Assembly (NCBI RefSeq): GCF_003996985.1
Contig: NZ_RJJX01000009.1
Span: 1-64,000 of the forward strand
DNA length: 64,000 nucleotides
Source: Ancylomarina longa
Lineage (GTDB): Bacteria; Bacteroidota; Bacteroidia; Bacteroidales; Marinifilaceae
Direction of reading: 5' to 3'
This document shows, piece by piece, positions 45,302-52,662 of the stretch (the stretch's first letter is position 1; the number at the start of each line of letters is the position of its first letter). The notes under the pieces are model-generated. The model did no database searches and was not told the origin of the DNA. It saw only the letters and a program-made list of their open reading frames with translations. A program made the position numbers and the translations under genes.

Positions 45302-46666
45302 CTATATCGACTTTGAGAACATCTTGTCTCCACCATTTTGGGCATAGCGCAGTTTATTGTCGAATATCCTGGCAATATTTCTTAAAAATACCATTCCCAA
45401 ATCCGTAACTTCCATTTTTTCCTCATCGAATCGGATGATTTCCTCTTCGGCCATTACTTGCAATTCATCTTTTAATGTAGTTGGTAAAAAGGCCTTTAAT
45501 TCATCGGTGAAGAATAATTCCCGGCGACAGGTAATATCTAATATTGCACGTTTTACAATCAGATCTTCCTTATTCAAAAAATATCCTTTCACCAAATCTA
45601 AATCGCCTTTCATTGCAAAGCTTTGGTAAGTCTTAATATCCTTGTTGTTCTGTACGTAAGCGTATTTAGCATCAGAAATAGAAGATGCTCCCAAACCAAT
45701 CAATAGCTCGGTATGCGAAGTATTGTATCCCATAAAATTACGGTGCAAACGCTTCTCTTCCCTGGCCTTATATAAATCGTCGGTCTTGAGTGAAAAATGA
45801 TCCATTCCTACATCACAGAAGCCAAGTTCTTCTAATTTTTCCTTTCCCAGATCGTACAAGGCTCTTTTGGCAGCGCTATCCGGAATATCCTCATCGGTAA
45901 ACATTCTTTGTCCTTTGGTTTTCCAGGGCACATGAGCATAGGAATAATAGGCAATCCGATCTGGTTTTAGTTCTGCTACCTTTTCGAATGTATCGCGAAC
46001 CGAGCTTAATTGCTGTTTAGGTAAACCATAAATCAAATCGAAATTAACCGAATGATAACCAATTTCTCTGGCGGCAAGTGTTACCTCTTTCACCACTTCG
46101 AAACTTTGTTTGCGATTGATCACCCTTTGCACTTCAGGGTCAAAATCCTGAACACCATAGCTTACTCTTCGGAATCCAACCTCGTACAAGGCTTGTAAAT
46201 GCTCGCGGGTAGTGTTGTTGGGATGTCCTTCGAAACTAAATTCATAATCGGGATGTAGTCTTGAATTTTCCTTCAATCCATTAATCAATCTTTTTAAATT
46301 CCCGGGACTAAAAAAGGTAGGTGTTCCACCTCCCAAATGTAATTCGCGAAGCACAGGAGCTTGTCCAAAAGTATCCAGATAAATCTTCCATTCCTGCAAG
46401 AGCGCATCAATATACTCCTCTTCCAGCCCATGATTTTGGGTAATGGTTTTGGTACATGCACAGTAGGTGCAAAGCCGCTCGCAATAAGGCAAATGCACAT
46501 AAATACTAATTCCTTTAGAATTATTCGATTCATCAAAAGTCTTTTTCACCACCTGCAACCACTTGCTAAGCTCAGGTTTTGCATCGTCCCAGAATGGTAC
46601 CGTTGGATAACTGGTATATCGGGGTACCGGAACGTTATATTTATCGATTAATTTTTCTCTATCCAT
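45302..46666 (-). CDS. hemN: Oxygen-independent coproporphyrinogen III oxidase
   Basis: This 454-residue radical-SAM enzyme decarboxylates coproporphyrinogen III to protoporphyrinogen IX without oxygen. The cluster motif is CERLCTYCAC (Cys62, 66 and 69), preceded by VHLPYCE, and followed by the HLGGGTPTFF motif of the family. The length fits true HemN rather than the shorter HemW. It would serve haem supply for the cytochrome b and the octahaem cytochrome of this window under anoxic conditions. Confidence 0.93.
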   Translation of the reverse strand: MDREKLIDKYNVPVPRYTSYPTVPFWDDAKPELSKWLQVVKKTFDESNNSKGISIYVHLPYCERLCTYCACTKTITQNHGLEEEYIDALLQEWKIYLDTFGQAPVLRELHLGGGTPTFFSPGNLKRLINGLKENSRLHPDYEFSFEGHPNNTTREHLQALYEVGFRRVSYGVQDFDPEVQRVINRKQSFEVVKEVTLAAREIGYHSVNFDLIYGLPKQQLSSVRDTFEKVAELKPDRIAYYSYAHVPWKTKGQRMFTDEDIPDSAAKRALYDLGKEKLEELGFCDVGMDHFSLKTDDLYKAREEKRLHRNFMGYNTSHTELLIGLGASSISDAKYAYVQNNKDIKTYQSFAMKGDLDLVKGYFLNKEDLIVKRAILDITCRRELFFTDELKAFLPTTLKDELQVMAEEEIIRFDEEKMEVTDLGMVFLRNIARIFDNKLRYAQNGGDKMFSKSI

Positions 46667-46693
46667 AACTCTAATTTTTTGCTGTAAACTTTA

Positions 46694-46701
46694 CAAATAT
46701 A
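46694..46701 (-). promoter_or_regulatory. Predicted hemN promoter (-7 element)
   Basis: The minus strand reads TATATTTG 27 bp before the hemN ATG. No well-spaced TTG was seen, so this is moderate evidence only. Confidence 0.5.
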
Positions 46702-46868
46702 TCTGTTTTTAGATGAATCGGTTCTTTAAGTACCATCCATCTCATTAAAAACTACACAAGTGGATGGACTCATCGATTTTTATCGGATTTCTGAATTTGA
46801 TTAATCTCAATTCTTGTCATTGATCCGAACAAAACAGATATTTGCTAAAACCCATCAAACTTATTGAG

Positions 46869-47597
46869 ATGAAAGAAGGACTACAAGATGATTTTTTGAA
46901 TAAATGGCAAAAATACTTTGATGAAAAAGCGGAACTTCCCATTGCCTTTTGGTTTAGTGAAGATCGCATTCAGAAGGAAGAAATTGTTAGCAAATCGTGG
47001 AATTGCCTGATTGGATTGCTGCATAAAATAAGACATGGAAAATCTGCAAGCTTTTCGGTATATTCCATCGGATGCGGTGGTGGAAAATGCTATTGTGGTT
47101 TTGCGGATCGTCCTGAAGGTTTGAATGTATTTCTTTCCACCGGAAAGGAAAGATATTTGAAAAATCCGGAGATAGCACAAAAAGCCATTGATGCATTTCC
47201 TGTTTTTAAAGCTCCTGCAAAATATATATGCTTTAAGCGTTGGGATCGACTTACTGAAGAGGATAATCCGGATGTCGTGATATTCTTTGCCACTCCCGAT
47301 GTGTTATCCGGTTTATTCACGCTGGCCAATTATGATCAGGAAGGCCCTTTTGTAAACATTGCGCCATTTTCAGCAGGTTGCGGATCGATTATTAGCTACC
47401 CTTATCAGGAAAGTAAAAAGGATAAACAAAAAACTATATTGGGGATGTTCGATGTTTCAGCTCGCCCCTATGTTCCGGAAAATAGTCTAAGTTTTGCAGT
47501 ACCAATGAAAAAATTCGAAAGTATGATCGATAATATGGACGAAAGTTTTCTGACTACAGACGATTGGAAAAAGGTACAAAAGCGCATTTCAAAATAA
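46869..47597 (+). CDS. DUF169 family protein
   Basis: This 242-residue cytoplasmic protein starts at the ATG at 46869 (MKEGLQDDFLNKW). The alternative TTG at 46842 only adds nine residues. Features of DUF169 are the FWF segment, a cysteine-rich GCGGGKCYCG stretch (about residues 65-74), the NPEIAQKAIDAFPVF region, and APFSAGCGSI. The cysteines suggest a metal or cluster site, but the function is not established. buk follows 59 bp downstream. Confidence 0.82.
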   Translation: MKEGLQDDFLNKWQKYFDEKAELPIAFWFSEDRIQKEEIVSKSWNCLIGLLHKIRHGKSASFSVYSIGCGGGKCYCGFADRPEGLNVFLSTGKERYLKNPEIAQKAIDAFPVFKAPAKYICFKRWDRLTEEDNPDVVIFFATPDVLSGLFTLANYDQEGPFVNIAPFSAGCGSIISYPYQESKKDKQKTILGMFDVSARPYVPENSLSFAVPMKKFESMIDNMDESFLTTDDWKKVQKRISK

Positions 47598-47656
47598 CGG
47601 ATGGTGTCCTGAATAAGTTTTTGTATTTTCAATCCTCCATTTAAAACAACTAAGCT

Positions 47657-48730
47657 ATGAAGCCAAACGAAATTGTGGTGGTAATCAATCCGGGATCTAC
47701 CTCTACTAAAATTGCCTTGTACAATAGAAGTAAATTGATTGCAGAAAAAGTAATGCGCCATGCGCAGAAAGATCTGGATCAATTCCGGAAGGTTACCGAT
47801 CAATTTGAATATCGATACCAGATGGTGGAAGCTGCCTTAGATACGATGTTTCGCGATAACAAGCTTATTGTTGTTGGGATGGTTGGCCGTGGTGGAATCG
47901 TGAAGCCTTTAAAAGGTGGAACCTACCGAATTAACGAGGCTTTTTTAGCTGATGCACAAAGCGGAAAATATGGCGATCATGCTTCTAATTTAGGTAGTAT
48001 GCTTGCCAATGAGCTAGCCAAACATTTCCATTTAGCCGAAAGCTATACGGTTGATCCTGTTTCTGCTGGCGACATTGTGGATAAAGCGAAGATATCAGGT
48101 GTTCCGGGGATTGAACGCAACCGGCGCGGACATCCTTTAAATATGAAAATGACTGCCCGTAAAATTGCCCAACAACAAAACATACCCTACCGGGATACAA
48201 AATACGTGATTGCTCACTTGGGTGGTGGTATTTCCATTGCAAGTGTGGAGGGTGGTAAAATCACCGATGTGAATGATGCCTTGATGGGAATGGGACCATT
48301 TTCGCCCAACCGTGCCGGAGCTATTCCCACTCGCGGGATCATGGATTTATGCTATTCGAAACCGCGAAATGAAGTAGAACAGCAATTGAGCAAGAATAGT
48401 GGTTTAAAAGCCTATTTGGGTGTGGATGATTTACGGGATGTTTTCAAATTGATAGACAATGGGAACAAACAAGCACAGTTAATATATGAGGCATTTGTTT
48501 ACCAAATTGCCAAGGAGATCGGAGCCTATCACGCCGCGATGAAATGCAAAGCAGATGGAATCATTATAACTGGTGGAATAGCCTATTCCGATCGGTTTAT
48601 TACTGATTTGAAGGAATACGTAGCTTGCCTTACAGCTTTCTTTATTTATCCCGGCGAAAATGAAATGGAAGCCCTCGCCGAAGGTGCTTTTCGGGTAATT
48701 GACGGAAAGGAATTGGCTTTGGAATATTAA
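47657..48730 (+). CDS. buk: Butyrate kinase
   Basis: This 357-residue kinase of the acetate/butyrate kinase family forms ATP and butyrate from butyryl phosphate. It has the phosphate motif INPGSTSTKIAL at the start, VGRGGIVKPLKGGTYRI, HLGGGISIASVEGG, and IITGGIAYSD near the end. Length and motifs match Buk rather than AckA (about 400 residues). Phosphotransbutyrylase is usually next to buk, but it is not here. A role in branched or short-chain acyl fermentation is likely. Confidence 0.92.
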   Translation: MKPNEIVVVINPGSTSTKIALYNRSKLIAEKVMRHAQKDLDQFRKVTDQFEYRYQMVEAALDTMFRDNKLIVVGMVGRGGIVKPLKGGTYRINEAFLADAQSGKYGDHASNLGSMLANELAKHFHLAESYTVDPVSAGDIVDKAKISGVPGIERNRRGHPLNMKMTARKIAQQQNIPYRDTKYVIAHLGGGISIASVEGGKITDVNDALMGMGPFSPNRAGAIPTRGIMDLCYSKPRNEVEQQLSKNSGLKAYLGVDDLRDVFKLIDNGNKQAQLIYEAFVYQIAKEIGAYHAAMKCKADGIIITGGIAYSDRFITDLKEYVACLTAFFIYPGENEMEALAEGAFRVIDGKELALEY

Positions 48731-48778
48731 CTTACATTAATGATGGAATCGATAAATATTTGCCATTAAACCCTAATA

Positions 48779-49531
48779 CTACCTACCATATTTTTCCTGC
48801 AGGGGTTTATTAATCACATCATACAGTCTTCCTTGTAGGGTTTTAGTATCCTGTCTTGTTAATCCTGTAGTCGGGATTAGCGGATGGATGATAACTTCTG
48901 CCACACCTGGGCTCGCATTGCCTTTAAACAAACTACCTCGTTGTAATCTTTTCCAATTTGTGGTTTGTGTTATAGGCAAAATAGGAATTCCCATTTGTAT
49001 TGCTATCGATACAGCACCGGCTTTAAATTCCCCCAATTTGGGTGCATCTTTTGGTATAGTACCTTCTGGTAGAATCACTAATGGATGTCCGTTATCGATA
49101 ACCTCCATCATCTTTTTAAAGCTTTTTAATGCACCCAATCTGTTGTGCCTATCCACCAAAATATTCATGCCTGAAGTATAGAATATATGAAATAGTGGCC
49201 ATTTCTCTATTTCCTTTTTACCCGTAAATACAAAGTATTGATCGAAAATAGCATATAGGGTTGCCGGATCGATAAAAGAGCTATGATTGGAGCATATTAA
49301 AAAAGGCTGATTAGTAATTATATTCTCTTTCCCCTTAATCCGGATAAATATTCCTGAACCATAAAGCCATACTTTAGCATATACTTTTATCACTTTAAAA
49401 GCAGTTGGAAATCTCTCTTTTCTCGATAACAAGTACTTAAATATGGGATAAAACAGCACGAGTGTGAAAATGAAATAGATCAGAAAATACAGCTTGTATA
49501 ATATTCGAAAAGGAAATAGTAAAATGTTCAT
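48779..49531 (-). CDS. 1-acyl-sn-glycerol-3-phosphate acyltransferase (PlsC-like)
   Basis: This 250-residue membrane-associated acyltransferase has a hydrophobic N-terminus and the family motifs NHSSFID (82-88, catalytic His83 and Asp88), the second block around GMNILVDR, and LPEGT (154-158). It adds the second acyl chain in phospholipid synthesis. It is convergent with buk. It could instead act on another lipid acceptor, since Bacteroidota carry several paralogues. Confidence 0.9.
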   Translation of the reverse strand: MNILLFPFRILYKLYFLIYFIFTLVLFYPIFKYLLSRKERFPTAFKVIKVYAKVWLYGSGIFIRIKGKENIITNQPFLICSNHSSFIDPATLYAIFDQYFVFTGKKEIEKWPLFHIFYTSGMNILVDRHNRLGALKSFKKMMEVIDNGHPLVILPEGTIPKDAPKLGEFKAGAVSIAIQMGIPILPITQTTNWKRLQRGSLFKGNASPGVAEVIIHPLIPTTGLTRQDTKTLQGRLYDVINKPLQEKYGR

Positions 49532-49709
49532 TCTAAATTGAATTTAAATTCATTGTATATGCCGGCAAAGTTCACCAGAATTAAGAAAGTAGATCGTCAT
49601 TTTTAATAGCAAATATCAAGGTACATCTTTTTAGTAAAAATAAGATTTATTGTTTTTATAGAAATCAAAATGAAATCCGGAAAATTAGATGGAGGATAAG
49701 CGGAATAAG

Positions 49710-49738
49710 AAAATGCCACTCCAACGGAATGGCATTTT
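49710..49738 (-). terminator. trpS terminator
   Basis: AAAATGCCA and TGGCATTTT pair over 9 bp around an 11-nt loop, about 18 bp past the trpS stop. Confidence 0.8.
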
Positions 49739-49756
49739 ATCTCTCTTTCTTTTCCC

Positions 49757-50746
49757 TTAGAATTTACGGAAACCAATTAATTTGCGTACTTCTTCGAGAG
49801 TTTTTGCCGCACTTTCACGAGCTTTTTCTGCTCCCAAGCGGGTTACCTTGCTTAAGTATTCATCATCTTTTGAAATATCAAGAATCCGCTCGCGAATTGG
49901 TGAAGTAAAGTTGATAATATCTTCTGCCAATTGCTTTTTCATATCGCCATAGCGGATCTCGCAATTGTTATACTTATCATTGAAAAAATCGTAGGTATCT
50001 TTTGTGGATACCACATCCATCAAGGTAAACAGGTTATGAATAGCCTCTGGTTTTTCCTGATTCATCTCTGTTGGACCACTATCCGAAACGGCTTTCATCA
50101 CTTTTTTACGAATATCTTTCGGATCATCAATCAGGCAAATGGCATTTCCTTCTGATTTTCCCATTTTACCGGATCCATCCAGTCCGGGTATTTTTACAAA
50201 TTCACCCGAAAAAGAATAAGCCTGAGGAATGGGGAAAGTCTCCTCACCATAGGTATTATTAAAACGACGAGCAAATTTACGAGCCATCTCCAGATTCTGT
50301 TCCTGATCTTTTCCCACTGGTACTTTTTGAGCCTTGTGAATCAAAATATCCACAGCCATTAATACCGGATAGGTTAATAGACCTGCATTCACATTTTCTG
50401 GTTGCTTCCGGGCCTTATCCTTGAAAGATGTTGTGCGCTCCAATTCGCCTAAATAGGCATTCATGTTCATCAATAAATACAACTCAGGAATTTCAGGCAC
50501 ATCACTTTGTACATATATACTAGCCTTTTCGGGATCAATACCACAAGCAAGGTATTCGGCCAATACACGCTTCACGTTGTCGTGCAGGTCGGCAGGTGTT
50601 GGATGTGTAGTCAAGGAATGCCAATCAGCAATAAAGAAAAAGCAATTGCTCTTGTGCTGCATTTGCACAAAATTCTTTACCGCACCGAAATAATTTCCCA
50701 GATGTAAATTACCTGTAGATCGAATTCCACTTACTACTGTATCCAT
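49757..50746 (-). CDS. trpS: Tryptophanyl-tRNA synthetase
   Basis: This 329-residue class I synthetase charges tRNA-Trp. It shows the HIGH-equivalent HLGN (15-18) in STGNLHLGNYFGA and the KMSKS-equivalent KMGKS near residue 194. The opening VVSGIRSTG is typical of TrpS. The length is normal for the bacterial enzyme. A short hairpin, GCTCAG-AA-CTGAGC, in the leader (50763-50776) is a possible attenuation or stability element. Confidence 0.95.
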   Translation of the reverse strand: MDTVVSGIRSTGNLHLGNYFGAVKNFVQMQHKSNCFFFIADWHSLTTHPTPADLHDNVKRVLAEYLACGIDPEKASIYVQSDVPEIPELYLLMNMNAYLGELERTTSFKDKARKQPENVNAGLLTYPVLMAVDILIHKAQKVPVGKDQEQNLEMARKFARRFNNTYGEETFPIPQAYSFSGEFVKIPGLDGSGKMGKSEGNAICLIDDPKDIRKKVMKAVSDSGPTEMNQEKPEAIHNLFTLMDVVSTKDTYDFFNDKYNNCEIRYGDMKKQLAEDIINFTSPIRERILDISKDDEYLSKVTRLGAEKARESAAKTLEEVRKLIGFRKF

Positions 50747-50802
50747 GTTTAAATCATTAATTGCTCAGTTCTGAGCTGTTTATACTTAGAAAAATTTCCT
50801 CG

Positions 50803-50810
50803 CAAAATTA
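50803..50810 (-). promoter_or_regulatory. Predicted trpS promoter (-7 element)
   Basis: The minus strand reads TAATTTTG about 57 bp before the trpS start, followed by GC as is common in the phylum. The spacing to the nearest TTG is poor. Confidence 0.5.
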
Positions 50811-50968
50811 TGAAACGAAACCGACAATTAAAACTATCCGACCAAACTTACATCAAAATTTACAGTGACTGAGTCTGTATGGTGGAGATTTGCAATCATT
50901 CTAAAGATCACGAACAATTTGGAAATGGAGTTCAAATTAGACGTTGGTCTTACATTCTGCACTTGTAG

Positions 50969-51178
50969 TTGATGATTTTGCAGATGTTTTCCTGCGATCT
51001 GCATTTGGAGTTGACTATTTTGGAGATGTCTTCTCGCAATCTGCATTTGCAGTTGACTATCTTGGAGGTGTTTTCTATTCATCTGCACTTGCAGTTGATG
51101 ATTTTGCAGATGTTTTCTCGCCATCTGCACTTGCAGTTGATAAGCTTGCAGATGTTTTCTATCAATCTGCACTTGAAG
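50969..51178. repeat. Five tandem copies of a 42-bp unit (minisatellite)
   Basis: Copies start at 50969, 51011, 51053, 51095 and 51137, and a partial copy precedes them. Each reads TTGA-TGATTTTGCAGATG, then TTTTCTCGC, then ATCTGCACTTGCAG, with a few changes. Because 42 is a multiple of three, both strands stay open: the plus strand gives VDDFADVF...SALA repeats and the minus strand gives RKHLQN...QLQ repeats. Neither has a credible start or homology, so I call it non-coding with low certainty. Confidence 0.9.
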
Positions 51179-51262
51179 AAGAATACCTTAGAAAGATAGC
51201 TTGGGTTCTCTTACCTGCGAGGGATTAAAGGAGGTATAAAAGAAATAATAGCAAGGAATAAA

Positions 51263-51291
51263 AAAGGCCGAATCGGAATGATTCGGCCTTT
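51263..51291 (-). terminator. Terminator of the TonB receptor-lipoprotein operon
   Basis: A perfect 12-bp stem, AAAGGCCGAATC/GATTCGGCCTTT, has a 5-nt loop. It is A-rich on the low-coordinate side, giving T residues on the minus strand. Confidence 0.92.
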
Positions 51292-51312
51292 AGTATTATT
51301 TTAATAGAGATC

Positions 51313-52629
51313 TTACTTTGCAGTAGGACCAGCTACATAATCGAATGTTGGATTTGGAGCTGATTTAGTACAAACAAAATCCATAGTGTATATTCCGTTT
51401 GAACCATCGTAAGTTGTAAATGTAACGATATAATGTACATCAACACCTTCAACTTGTGCAACAGCTTCAGGGAACTTATTAGGTAAGAAAGCTGTTTTCA
51501 GAGCTTCTTTTACAGCCTCGTCCCAAGTAGCGAAGGTAGTACTATCAAATTTTCCATCTCTTAAATCGAAATTTGAATAATGAGCACCCGCTCCGTAATA
51601 AGCTTCAGCAGTTCCATAGCTATCTACATAATCAGCACTAACATTAGCATTAACATAATCAACAATGATCTGATAATCGTCTGAAACCATTGTGTACAAT
51701 ACGGTTGGATCAAACTTCCATCCATCTGCAAATCTTAGATACTGATCTGTTTTATTAATGGTTGAAGTATATTCTACCCAAACACCATCAGTTAAAGTAT
51801 ATTCTTTTGCTCTGGTTTCGGTAACACCGCCACCTGCATAATACTTATAAACAGTTGCGATTTTATCTCCTTCAGCAGCATATGGGAATTTCTCTCCCAA
51901 GAAAATTGGTAAATAACTTTCAGGAGCATCAGAACCAGAGAAGTTATTGTATTTACCTGGAGTTCCCATTGAATCGTAATCAGCGGCTTCCAATTCGTAA
52001 AGGGTAACACCATCAGGAATTTCAGGAGCTACTTTTTCAGATTGTGCCCATACCGAACCATCAAAAGCCCAGAATTCTGTTATTTCAGAAACACTTCCAT
52101 CATAGTATTTATAGGTAACAGCAACTTCATCATCTTGAACAGCATCAGGATATTTTGTCAAAAGAAAATCTGGCAAATAATCTGCTGCTGGTGTAGTTGA
52201 TGAGAAGTTATTGTATTTACCAGGCTCGTTAGAACCAGTACCCATAGAGTCGTAATCTGCAGTACTTAATGTATAAGATTGAATTGCAGCTAAGTCTTCG
52301 AGGTATGCAAGATAGTCTTTCAAATAAGTAAGACTTCCCTGGTAATACTTATAGGTAACATTGATTACCGAATTTTTATCTAAAGTAGCATACTTATCAT
52401 TTAAGAAAGCAGGAAGATAATCAGCAGCAGGATCATAAGAGCTAAAGCTACCATATTTAGCAGGATTTTCACCTATTGCTGCATAATCGGCATCGGTAAG
52501 CTGGTATTGTAAGTTCTGGATGTTCTTGACTCCGCCTTGTGCATCAAGATCATTGTAAACATCCCCCATTGGATCGCAACCGGCAAAAATCAATGCCAGA
52601 AATGATACCATATATAATAATTTTTTCAT
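51313..52629 (-). CDS. Surface lipoprotein with internal repeats, partner of the TonB receptor
   Basis: This 438-residue protein has a lipobox FAGC. Three internal repeats of about 85 residues each read ADYDSMG...KYNNFS...YLP-FL--K-P, then VTYKYY-G. A diverged fourth copy fills the C-terminus. The first copy has ADYAAIG instead. The repeated unit is rich in Tyr and Asp and is probably a beta-domain. It is 33 bp downstream of the TonB receptor, a layout like SusC/SusD pairs, but it does not look like SusD. Probably an exposed ligand-binding partner. Confidence 0.75.
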   Translation of the reverse strand: MKKLLYMVSFLALIFAGCDPMGDVYNDLDAQGGVKNIQNLQYQLTDADYAAIGENPAKYGSFSSYDPAADYLPAFLNDKYATLDKNSVINVTYKYYQGSLTYLKDYLAYLEDLAAIQSYTLSTADYDSMGTGSNEPGKYNNFSSTTPAADYLPDFLLTKYPDAVQDDEVAVTYKYYDGSVSEITEFWAFDGSVWAQSEKVAPEIPDGVTLYELEAADYDSMGTPGKYNNFSGSDAPESYLPIFLGEKFPYAAEGDKIATVYKYYAGGGVTETRAKEYTLTDGVWVEYTSTINKTDQYLRFADGWKFDPTVLYTMVSDDYQIIVDYVNANVSADYVDSYGTAEAYYGAGAHYSNFDLRDGKFDSTTFATWDEAVKEALKTAFLPNKFPEAVAQVEGVDVHYIVTFTTYDGSNGIYTMDFVCTKSAPNPTFDYVAGPTAK

Positions 52630-52662
52630 ACGATTTAATTTTACGGTTTTACAAATGACTGA

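Noticed and set aside
50834-51228. Repeat peptides encoded on both strands of the 42-bp minisatellite
   Set aside because: Both strands stay open only because the unit is a multiple of three. There is no signal, domain or clear start. Listed as a repeat rather than a gene.
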